This document shows, piece after piece, positions 54,509 to 64,000 of a stretch of 64,000 nt of DNA. The notes under the pieces are model-generated. The model had not been told where the DNA came from. It saw nothing but the letters and a program-made list of their open reading frames with translations, and made no database searches. Location: contig LS483371.1 of the NCBI GenBank assembly GCA_900475325.1, positions 4,923,501-4,987,500 of the forward strand, in the 5' to 3' direction. Numbering within the stretch: position 1 is the first letter of the stretch; the number at the start of each line of letters is the position of its first letter. Position numbers and translations under genes: made by a program. This DNA is from Paucimonas lemoignei. Its GTDB lineage: Bacteria; Pseudomonadota; Gammaproteobacteria; Pseudomonadales; Pseudomonadaceae.

Positions 54509-54617
54509 CTGTGGGAGCGAGCTTGCTCGCGAAGAGGGCATTACATCCGGCGTATTTCTCAAGCTGGGACATAGCCTTAGCGAGCAAGGTGGAGCGCCAC
54601 CCCGGTCGCTCCCACAG
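54509..54617. repeat. REPIN, GAGCTTGCTC stem with altered right arm
   Basis: The left arm gtgggagcgagcttgctcgc is standard. The right arm (54588-54617) has the inserted palindrome GGTGG-AGCG-CCACC, as at 3860. Confidence 0.85.
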
Positions 54618-54643
54618 GGTTCATGCGAGCCTGAAAACGTTAT

Positions 54644-55096
54644 TTACTCAAACAACGTACACGCCATCACCACTGCATCCTCACGTCCGCCAGCTACCGG
54701 GTAGTAATCACGACGTCGGCCAATTTCGTTGAAGCCAAACCGCTCATACAAACGATAAGCGGCGCGGTTGCTATCGCGCAGCTCAAGGAAACACTCGCGT
54801 CCATTGAGCTGATAGGCCCGCGACATCAAATGCTCCAGAAGCCGCAGGCCCAGGCCACGGCCCTGGCTTTCCGGCTTGACGGTAATGTTCAACAAATGTG
54901 CTTCATCGATGATGATCTGAATGACGCCGTGGCCGACTTGCTGACTCCCCTCGAACATCAGCCAGATTTCATAGGACTTTAGCCCGTCGAGAAAGATGCC
55001 ACGGGTCCAGGGGTGACTGAAGGCGGCGTATTCGATCTTCAGCACGGCATCCAGATCCGCCTCGGTCATGAGGCGGAAGGTTATTGCGTCACTCAT
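54644..55096 (-). CDS. rimI: Ribosomal protein S18 alanine N-acetyltransferase
   Basis: The 150-residue GNAT enzyme has the RimI pattern: YAAFSHPWTRGIFLDGL near residue 24, the acetyl-CoA loop VKPESQGRGLGLRLLEHL (about residues 76-93) and the end CFLELRDSNRAAYRLYERFGFNEIGRRRDYY. It acetylates the N-terminal alanine of ribosomal protein S18. Its start overlaps the stop of the upstream gene by 8 bases, so the two are translationally coupled. This is the gene order holD-rimI also known from enteric bacteria. Confidence 0.93.
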   Translation of the reverse strand: MSDAITFRLMTEADLDAVLKIEYAAFSHPWTRGIFLDGLKSYEIWLMFEGSQQVGHGVIQIIIDEAHLLNITVKPESQGRGLGLRLLEHLMSRAYQLNGRECFLELRDSNRAAYRLYERFGFNEIGRRRDYYPVAGGREDAVVMACTLFE

Positions 55097-55883
55097 CTAT
55101 CGATTTCCAGCGCGTCATCAGCCGACGCATGGCTTTCCAGACGTCGGCCTTGCGTTGCGGCTCGTCCATCAGTAATTCCAGACCCGGCAACGCCCAGGCA
55201 GAACCGAGGCCATCGACCTGCAGTTCACTGTTATAGGACTCGGCGTCAGCTTCCCCGGCAAACCGCACCGACGGCAGACCAATCAACCAGATGCAGGCAC
55301 AGGGCTCGTCCTCAAGACGCGCCGACACAAAACCTTGCACGAAATCCCGCGCCGCCTCTGGCCCCTGATCCATTTGCCCGCGCACCAATAACGGCCAGCG
55401 CACCGGTTCGCCGATGATTTGCGGGGCGTCCGGCAGACCGGCAGCGCGCAGCATGTCTTTGAGCAGCAGATACGCCGGGTCACGGCTCTGGAATGCCTGG
55501 CCTGTGGGTAACTCCACCAACAACAGGCAACGTCCGGCGCGCAACAGTTGCAGGGCAAAACGCGGCGGCGCAATGACCGGCGCCTTTACGGGCGCAGGCG
55601 GCGCTTCTTCGACGGTTGGTGGATTGCGGGTGCTGGCCAGTGATGGCCGTGGCACTTCGATTTTCGGGCGCTCGACAGGACGCGGCGCCTCGGCGGCCAC
55701 TTGACTGACAGGCTCGGCATGGACCTGCACCTCTGGCACAGCCACACGCTCTTCAACCTGCGGCGCAAGCGGCGCCAACAGCTCCGGGCGAGACGGTGCA
55801 GCGAAGGGCAATTCAGTGCGCGGCAGCCAATTGACCACCTGCATGGCGGTCATATAAGCGCGGCGGCGGGACTCGTTTAGCAA
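55089..55883 (-). CDS. Probable DNA polymerase III psi subunit (HolD-like), proline-rich N-terminus
   Basis: The 264-residue protein has a short N-terminal peptide (MQVVNWLPRTELPFAAPSRPELL) and a long proline/valine/glutamate linker to about residue 100. A compact domain of about 160 residues follows (LLRAGRCLLLVELPTGQAFQ to the end). A gene at this place, coupled to rimI, encodes the psi subunit in enterics, and I recall the P. aeruginosa equivalent being assigned as psi. Psi links the clamp loader with chi. The sequence itself shows no simple motif, so the call rests on synteny. Start may be the internal ATG before MQVVNW at 55844. Confidence 0.5.
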   Translation of the reverse strand: MLNESRRRAYMTAMQVVNWLPRTELPFAAPSRPELLAPLAPQVEERVAVPEVQVHAEPVSQVAAEAPRPVERPKIEVPRPSLASTRNPPTVEEAPPAPVKAPVIAPPRFALQLLRAGRCLLLVELPTGQAFQSRDPAYLLLKDMLRAAGLPDAPQIIGEPVRWPLLVRGQMDQGPEAARDFVQGFVSARLEDEPCACIWLIGLPSVRFAGEADAESYNSELQVDGLGSAWALPGLELLMDEPQRKADVWKAMRRLMTRWKSIDE

Positions 55884-56026
55884 AGGTCGGCCACCTGTGG
55901 ATAAGTTAGGAGCGCGATTCTACAGCCCTTCGCCGATTCTCGCCGCAGTTGATCGCCCAGAGGTGAAATCTGCAGCGCGTGATGCAGTACAATCGCCGTT
56001 TTTATTTGCCAACAGTCGGCCTGACC

Positions 56027-57295
56027 ATGATCGAACCAAAGCGCGTCTTGCGCGCCCTTGCCGAGCACTGGGCGCTTCTGGAGCCGCTGTGCGAACACTT
56101 CGACCAGGGCACCTTGAGCCTGAGCGAATTGCGCTTGCAGCTGGCCGCCCAACAAATGGACAGCACTCCACAGGACATCACCAACCTGTTGGACGTGTGG
56201 ATCCGCCTGGACATACTGGTCCCGGTGGCAAAAAGCCCTAATCGTTTCGAGCTTAATGCGCAGATCCACGACTTCCTGTCGTACCTGCGCCGCGAGCACC
56301 GATTGGGCCTGTGCCTGGAAATCGAGGCCTATCTGCGCCATCTGGAGCGACTGGCAGGCTACATCCAGGATGCCTTCGACATCCGCGACGCCAACGACCT
56401 GGCTCGGCAATTGCGCCTGCTGGATATGCGGGTGCGTGACGTCCTGAAAAAGCTCGCCAACGACGAGCAGGCGCTGGTGGGCGTGGCGGATCGGGCCAAG
56501 ACCAGTGACCGCCAGATTCCGCTGCGTCAGCGCTATGCCGAGGTGTTGGCGACCTGGGACGAATATGTCGAACCGATGATCCAGCTGGTCAACGCCGATG
56601 GTGCTTTCGAGCAAGGCGTGCGCAAGGTCGAGAACGTGCTATTGCGCTTGCTCACTGAGCAGCAGCGTCTGGGTCAATTGGTCGACGACGACATGTTGCT
56701 GCGCACTCACGCACGCATCCTTGAGATGCAGACCAGCGCCCAATTGACCTTGCGTCATGCCCGGGAGCTGTTGCTGCCCCTTCGTGAAGAGGCGCGTCGG
56801 CATAACGCCGTAACCCGTGGTGCCGCGCTGGCGTTGTCGGCGATTCGGCGTAAAGGTCTGGATGCCGTGCCACAAGCGGCCATGCCGATGTTCACCCGTC
56901 CGCAAAGCACCTTTCTGGGTAGCGCGAATCAGGTCGAGGCTTATGTCTACGCCCTGGCACGCTTCGAACCCAAACCTGCGAAGTTTCCCAAGGCCGGCGG
57001 TAAGCGCAAAGGCGAACCACCGCAGGCGCCGCGTACCGTCAAGGAAATGCTCGAGCGTTGCGAAGACGCCCTGCCGCTACCGGACTTGATGGTCTGGCTG
57101 CTGGAGCAAGAGCCGAACGGCGCAACCGACGAGTTGCTGTACTGGTTCTCGCGCCTGTCCCGCGAGAAACGCTTTGCCCGCGAACGCCTGGAGCGTCGTG
57201 ACTACTTCACTCAGGAGCATCAGGTCAGCCTGCGCTCCTTCGCCCTGCTCTCCAGCCGCGACGAGCAATCAGGGAATCCAGTCAATGCATCTTGA
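56027..57295 (+). CDS. mksF: MksF, kleisin subunit of the MksBEF condensin
   Basis: The 422-residue protein starts MIEPKRVLRALAEHW at the ATG at 56027 and is first in a three-gene operon with mksE and mksB, in the usual order. Kleisins bridge the two heads of the SMC subunit; helical, weakly conserved sequence of about 420 residues is the norm for MksF. The next gene starts 11 bases inside its end, an overlap that suggests coupled translation. The complex aids chromosome compaction and segregation. It is transcribed divergently from the probable psi-rimI pair. Confidence 0.85.
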   Translation: MIEPKRVLRALAEHWALLEPLCEHFDQGTLSLSELRLQLAAQQMDSTPQDITNLLDVWIRLDILVPVAKSPNRFELNAQIHDFLSYLRREHRLGLCLEIEAYLRHLERLAGYIQDAFDIRDANDLARQLRLLDMRVRDVLKKLANDEQALVGVADRAKTSDRQIPLRQRYAEVLATWDEYVEPMIQLVNADGAFEQGVRKVENVLLRLLTEQQRLGQLVDDDMLLRTHARILEMQTSAQLTLRHARELLLPLREEARRHNAVTRGAALALSAIRRKGLDAVPQAAMPMFTRPQSTFLGSANQVEAYVYALARFEPKPAKFPKAGGKRKGEPPQAPRTVKEMLERCEDALPLPDLMVWLLEQEPNGATDELLYWFSRLSREKRFARERLERRDYFTQEHQVSLRSFALLSSRDEQSGNPVNAS

Positions 57296-57995
57296 TCTAT
57301 CCGAAATGTCCCAGCTCGCGCCGATCTTTCGCGAGCTGTTCAAAGGCTTCCACATCAGCCGTCGCGACCCTGAGCTGTATGCGCAACTGTCCAACGCCCA
57401 GGATCAGTACCGCACGCTGTTCAAGGCGCTGGGTTTCGAGCTGGTCTGCGACACGCGTGGCTTCTATTACTTCGTTCCGGAGCTGGCGGCCGCGCAGGTG
57501 AACAAAACTGCGCAACGCCTGGCGCTGTTCACGTTCATTCTGGTCGAGCATCTGGCCGATCAGGGCCGCGACCCGGTAGCCGTGCTGGATGGCGGCAGCC
57601 TTGGCCGTGATGAACTGCCCTCGATGCTGGAGAAGTATCGTGACCTGTTCCTGCAGGCCGAAGTCCAGACTCAGGACGAGCTCGAAGAAAAAATCATGCG
57701 CCGCATGACCCAGCTGGGTTTTGCCGCCGAAGAAACCGGCGTGTTCCGTTTCCTGCCGCCCATGCACCGCTTCCTCGACGTGTGCCTCTCCGTCCAGCAA
57801 GACCGCGATCTGGCCGCCAGCCTGCACAGTGTGCTGCCGCTGCCTGTTCCAGTGCTGATCGATGACGACAGCGACGAAAAACTGCTGCAGACCGATGATC
57901 CACTGGATCTGGCCGAGTTCGACAACGTGCACGAAACCGAAGAGCAGGCCTTGGCCCGCGCGATTGCCGATGAGCAACAGGAGATGGATGCATGA
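57285..57995 (+). CDS. mksE: MksE, condensin accessory subunit
   Basis: The 236-residue protein (MHLDLSEMSQLAPIFRELFK) has the size and place of MksE, a winged-helix KITE protein that dimerises and binds the kleisin MksF. It overlaps mksF by 11 bases and mksB by 4 bases (ATGA), so stoichiometric expression is likely. The C-terminus is acidic (DDDSDEKLLQTDD). The ATG at 57285 is chosen; longer reading upstream lies within mksF. Confidence 0.85.
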   Translation: MHLDLSEMSQLAPIFRELFKGFHISRRDPELYAQLSNAQDQYRTLFKALGFELVCDTRGFYYFVPELAAAQVNKTAQRLALFTFILVEHLADQGRDPVAVLDGGSLGRDELPSMLEKYRDLFLQAEVQTQDELEEKIMRRMTQLGFAAEETGVFRFLPPMHRFLDVCLSVQQDRDLAASLHSVLPLPVPVLIDDDSDEKLLQTDDPLDLAEFDNVHETEEQALARAIADEQQEMDA

Positions 57996-60823
57996 GCCAG
58001 GAACGCTACGGCATCCGCCGCTTTGCCTTGCTGAATACAGCCGGTTACAGCCTCGGGCTCTTCCCGCTGGAACACCCGCTGTCGGTCTATGGCGCGAACA
58101 ATCTGGGCAAGAGCGCTTCGATCAACGCCCTGCAGTTCCCGATTCTGGCGCGCATGTCGGACATGAGCTTCGGCAAGTACAGCCTTGAGCAGTCCCGAAA
58201 GTTCTACTTCGCCTCCGACACCAGCTACATCCTGGTGGAGGTTTCGTTGCCGCATGGTCCGCACGTCATCGGTGTGGTGGGTCGCGGTCCCGGTGGTGGT
58301 TTCGGTCACCAGTTCTTTGCCTACGCGGGCGAACTGGACCTGGGGCACTACCAGAAGAACGACACCTGTTTGCGCCAGAAAGAGCTGTTCAGCAACCTGG
58401 AAAGCCAGGGCCTGAAAGCCTATGAATTGAAACCCGACGAGCTGCGTCGCTTGCTGGTGGGCGGGCATACGTCCATTCCGCTGGACCTGACGCTTATCCC
58501 GCTGCGCTCCACCAGTGAGCAGAGCCTCAAGACGTTCAGGGCGCTGTTCATCAACCTGCTGCACATGCGGGAAATCACTGCCGCCAAGCTCAAGCAGCTG
58601 TTCCTCGATGCGTTCGAGCACAGCTTGCGTTCCGGCAGTGTCGATTACATCGCCGCGTGCGAAGAAGCCTTCCGAGATGTGCGACGCATGGAGCAGGACT
58701 ACAACTCGCTGGTCAAAGCCGGCCCGCTGGTCGAGGCCTTGGCTGCTGGCGTGGCGCAACGTGATCTGCTGCGCGGCAAGCTGCATCGCTTGTCACCGCT
58801 GCTGGACTCGTTGCTCGGCACCTGGCTGGATTACTCCTCGGCTCGCAAGGAAGAGCTGGTCATTCAGGCCGAGCACTACCGCAGCCAGCAGGATGAATTG
58901 CAGAATGACCAACGTGGCGGCACTCAGGAACTGATGCGTCTGGAGCGGGAAATCAGCAGCATCCAGCGCTGGATCGGTGAACTTGCGGTACTCAAGAATC
59001 GCTTCGCTTTGATTGATGATCCCAAGGTGCTTGAACAGCAACTGCTGGCAGCCAAGGATGCTCACGATGAACTGGCTGGCGCCCTGGCGCAGTCACGTCA
59101 ATTCAGCGCCGAAGACCTGGACGAACGTCTGCGGGATCTGGAAAAACGCCTGAAGTCTGTGAAGCAGCAACTCGATCACGCTGACAACAACAGTTATGCC
59201 CGCTTGCGCGAGGAGTTCTCCCAGCCAGATGTTGAACGCTTGATGCGTTTGTTCAACAGCGCGCTGTTCAGCCTGCCGTTGGGCGAGCAAGGCATTGCGC
59301 TGGATGATGGCGATGCCTGGGTGAAATCCCTTGAGGCCATCCTTGATAGCTTCAAAGGCGATCAATTCCAGGTGCCGGGGCTGTCGATCAACCTGACCAA
59401 CATCGAGCCGCCTGCCCTGCAAGCGCTGGCCGATCGTGCGGCATTGCGTGATCAGAAAGAGCGTCTTGAGAAAGAGCTCAAACAACTCAAGACGCAACAG
59501 GCTGTGGCCGCGGACCGTTCGGCGAGCAAGACCCAGACTGAGGCGCTTTACCAGCAAGTGCTGGATGCGCAAAAGGCTTTGGAGGACTTCCGTCGTTGCC
59601 AGACCCTCAGCGCTGAAGAGTCCGACAAACATGAGCAGCTGGCTCAGATGGAAGCTGCACAGGACGAACTCAAACGCTCCAGCGATGCGTTCACCGAGCG
59701 CGTTCAGCAACTGTCGGCCAAGCTGCAACTCGTTGCACGCCAGATCGGCGATCTGGAATCCAAGCAGCGCACACTGGATGACGCGTTGCGGCGCCGCCAA
59801 TTGCTGCCGTCGGACCTGCCGTTTGGTACGCCATTTATGGATCCGGTCGACGACTCACTGGAAAATCTGCTGCCACTGCTCAATGACTATCAGGATAGCT
59901 GGCAAGGCTTGCTGCGCAGCGATGGGCAGATTGAAGCGCTGTATGCGCAGGTACGCCTCAAAGGCGTGGCCAAGTTCGACAGCGAAGAAGATGTCGAGCG
60001 TCGCCTGCATCTGCTGATCAACGCCTATGCACACCGTACTGACGAAGCGCTGACCCTCGGCAAGGCACGTCGTGCAGCAGTGACCGATATCGCACGAACC
60101 TTGCGCAATATCCGCAGCGACTACGACAGCCTTGAGCATCAACTGGCGCTGTTCAACCGTGAGATCAACAAGCGTCAGGTATCCAACCTGGCCAGCTTCC
60201 GCATTGTGCTTGCTCCAAACAAAGAAGCGCTCAAGCACATTGATCAGATTATCCACAGTGCCGGGCAGTATGAGGAAGGCGAAACCCTGTCAGTGTTCGA
60301 CCTGAGCCAAAGCGCGGAGCAGGACAACAAGAACGAGGAAGCCAAGGAATATCTGGCGCGCCTGGTTGCGGCAAACCATAACCAGTTGGGCTTGAAGGAC
60401 TTGTTTGAATTGGCGTTCGAAATCACCAAGGTCAACGGCCAGCCAGTGATTCACACCGACATTGATGGCGCCGCTTCAAACGGCACCACCATGACCATCA
60501 AAGCGCTGACCAATATGTACTTGTTGCTGCACTTGATGGATCGGGATCAAGCCGGTCGTGTGCGCTTGCCGTACTACCTGGACGAAGCCGCCGATATTGA
60601 CGAGAAGAACCAGGCAGCGCTTCTGGAGACGAGCCTGCAGCTGGGCTTTGTGCCTATCCTGGCGAGCGTGAAGCCTCAGGTGTCGGCTCACGTAGCGATC
60701 GACCTTGAAGGCGGCAGCGGGCCTAACGGCATCTACATCGATGAAGCGGACTGGAAGTACATCCGCCGACGTGATGATGTGAAGGCTGTTGTGGTCGAAG
60801 CGGTTGAAGAAGCTGCTGAATAA
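57992..60823 (+). CDS. mksB: MksB, SMC-like ATPase of the MksBEF condensin
   Basis: The 943-residue protein has an N-terminal Walker A in YGANNLGKSASINALQF (about residues 31-47) and two long coiled coils (about 220-400 and 470-660) around a hinge region. The C-terminal head carries LPYYLDEAADIDEKNQ (Walker B region, about residue 860). This is the MksB/MukB-like arrangement. ATP-driven head closure with MksF and MksE lets the complex organise DNA. No MksG/JetD nuclease gene follows, so this looks like the housekeeping three-gene form rather than a Wadjet plasmid-defence system. A terminator follows at 60843. Confidence 0.88.
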   Translation: MSQERYGIRRFALLNTAGYSLGLFPLEHPLSVYGANNLGKSASINALQFPILARMSDMSFGKYSLEQSRKFYFASDTSYILVEVSLPHGPHVIGVVGRGPGGGFGHQFFAYAGELDLGHYQKNDTCLRQKELFSNLESQGLKAYELKPDELRRLLVGGHTSIPLDLTLIPLRSTSEQSLKTFRALFINLLHMREITAAKLKQLFLDAFEHSLRSGSVDYIAACEEAFRDVRRMEQDYNSLVKAGPLVEALAAGVAQRDLLRGKLHRLSPLLDSLLGTWLDYSSARKEELVIQAEHYRSQQDELQNDQRGGTQELMRLEREISSIQRWIGELAVLKNRFALIDDPKVLEQQLLAAKDAHDELAGALAQSRQFSAEDLDERLRDLEKRLKSVKQQLDHADNNSYARLREEFSQPDVERLMRLFNSALFSLPLGEQGIALDDGDAWVKSLEAILDSFKGDQFQVPGLSINLTNIEPPALQALADRAALRDQKERLEKELKQLKTQQAVAADRSASKTQTEALYQQVLDAQKALEDFRRCQTLSAEESDKHEQLAQMEAAQDELKRSSDAFTERVQQLSAKLQLVARQIGDLESKQRTLDDALRRRQLLPSDLPFGTPFMDPVDDSLENLLPLLNDYQDSWQGLLRSDGQIEALYAQVRLKGVAKFDSEEDVERRLHLLINAYAHRTDEALTLGKARRAAVTDIARTLRNIRSDYDSLEHQLALFNREINKRQVSNLASFRIVLAPNKEALKHIDQIIHSAGQYEEGETLSVFDLSQSAEQDNKNEEAKEYLARLVAANHNQLGLKDLFELAFEITKVNGQPVIHTDIDGAASNGTTMTIKALTNMYLLLHLMDRDQAGRVRLPYYLDEAADIDEKNQAALLETSLQLGFVPILASVKPQVSAHVAIDLEGGSGPNGIYIDEADWKYIRRRDDVKAVVVEAVEEAAE

Positions 60824-60842
60824 ACTCAGTTGCTGTGTACAG

Positions 60843-60872
60843 AAGGCCGCATGAGAATGCGGCCTTTTTTTA
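60843..60872 (+). terminator. Intrinsic terminator of the mksFEB operon
   Basis: The stem aaggccgcat/atgcggcctt with loop gaga is followed by a T-run. Confidence 0.92.
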
Positions 60873-60981
60873 TTGGGTGGGGTTTGATGAGTGCGGTGGT
60901 CGCGGTGTGCCTAGGCAGGAGCCCACAGGTCACGGCGGGGTCGCGATGGTGGTGTGCATGGATCGAGAGGTCGCAGAACGT

Positions 60982-61057
60982 CTGTAGGAGCTGCCGAAGG
61001 CTGCGAACTTTGGTGTATCAGGCACACCGCTATCGCAGCCTGCGGCAGCTCCTACAG
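60982..61057. repeat. REPIN, TGCCGAAGGC-stem family
   Basis: Left arm ctgtaggagctgccgaagg; right arm gcctgcggcagctcctacag. It sits between the mks and rRNA terminators. Confidence 0.85.
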
Positions 61058-61086
61058 GGATGGGTGTTTTTCGAGCAGACAAACAA

Positions 61087-61117
61087 AACCCCTGAACGCG
61101 TAAGCGATCAGGGGTTC
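61087..61117 (-). terminator. Intrinsic terminator of the rRNA operon
   Basis: On the minus strand aacccctgatcg pairs with cgttcaggggtt and is followed by ttgttt. It lies about 12 bp after the 3' end of 5S rRNA. Confidence 0.88.
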
Positions 61118-61128
61118 TGGAATTTAAT

Positions 61129-61243
61129 CTTGACGATGACCTACTCTCACATGGGGAAACCCCACACTACCATCGGCGATGCATCGTTTCACTACTGAGT
61201 TCGGGATGGGATCAGGTGGTTCCAATGCTCTATGGTCGTCAAG
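61129..61243 (-). rRNA. rrf: 5S ribosomal RNA
   Basis: About 115 nt reading on the minus strand from cttgacgaccatagagca to gtaggtcatcgtcaag, with the conserved CCGAACTC segment of loop C. Ends pair (cttgacga/tcgtcaag). It is the last gene of an rRNA operon; the 154-bp spacer to 23S (61244-61397) contains no tRNA. Confidence 0.95.
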
Positions 61244-61397
61244 AAATTCGGTAGCCGGTTCGTGCCCTTGCGGGTACGCCTCAGCGAATGGGTATGTGAT
61301 AGGTCGGTATTGTGTGCGAACAAACTTTCGGTTTGTGTCGTCTTCACAGTCACCGCAATCTGGCTTCCTTTCGGAGTCGCAAATTGCTTGGGTGTTA

Positions 61398-64000
<2,603 letters not shown>

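Noticed and set aside
56027..60823. Wadjet-type plasmid defence system
   Set aside because: The fourth gene (MksG/JetD nuclease) is absent; what follows is a terminator and an rRNA operon.
3663..61057. Dispersed palindromic repeats considered as a CRISPR array
   Set aside because: Copies are kilobases apart, are inverted pairs and have no regular spacers or cas genes; they are REP elements.

Overview
The window looks like a chromosomal segment of a fluorescent-type Pseudomonas. The supporting signs are high-GC coding, many dispersed REP hairpins of the P. fluorescens type, a periplasmic gluconate dehydrogenase, FecI/FecR-type iron signalling, DUF1652 and HPr-related small proteins, and an MksFEB condensin operon beside an rRNA operon (an arrangement I recall from P. 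aeruginosa). No prophage, transposase or CRISPR array was seen. Species cannot be fixed from this sequence alone.

Layout. 0.08-3.7 kb: a catabolic operon (beta-hydroxyacid dehydrogenase, aldehyde dehydrogenase, M20 amidohydrolase). 4-6.4 kb: L-serine dehydratase divergent from a LysR regulator. 6.8-13.8 kb: an accessory island with a 1238-residue MIX/VasX-like type VI secretion effector and three tandem paralogous membrane proteins that look like its immunity proteins. 13.9-19.5 kb: DUF3100 transporter, a chemoreceptor, tRNA-Met(CAT), DUF1652 and a small P-loop kinase. 20.1-24 kb: three-subunit gluconate 2-dehydrogenase. 24.3-31.7 kb: a TonB receptor, ycaC, and a FecI-FecR-siderophore receptor system with a Fur-box-like site. 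31.9-41 kb: small enzymes, transporters and regulators, including a frameshifted PH-domain gene. 41-44.7 kb: LysR regulator divergent from a glucarate transporter/dehydratase pair. 44.9-48.1 kb: NCS1 permease divergent from a GntR regulator and an Asp/Glu/hydantoin racemase, probably hydantoin or allantoin use. 48.5-54.4 kb: TauE-like permease, HD-domain protein, chemoreceptor, exported unknown protein, beta-carbonic anhydrase and an acidic HPr-related protein. 54.6-60.8 kb: rimI with a probable polymerase III psi subunit, divergent from mksF-mksE-mksB. 61.1-64 kb: 5S and partial 23S rRNA on the minus strand.

The most unusual part is the effector island. The three immunity-like paralogues share near-identical 3' halves and similar 5' ends, but differ strongly in the membrane-spanning middle. 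This suggests cassette-like diversification of immunity against variable pore-forming toxins. Near-identical terminator hairpins lie on both sides of the island.

A second layer is about nineteen REP/REPIN elements. They fall into families that share the same outer bases but carry different stem sequences with both arms changed together, as expected if hairpin structure is what selection preserves.
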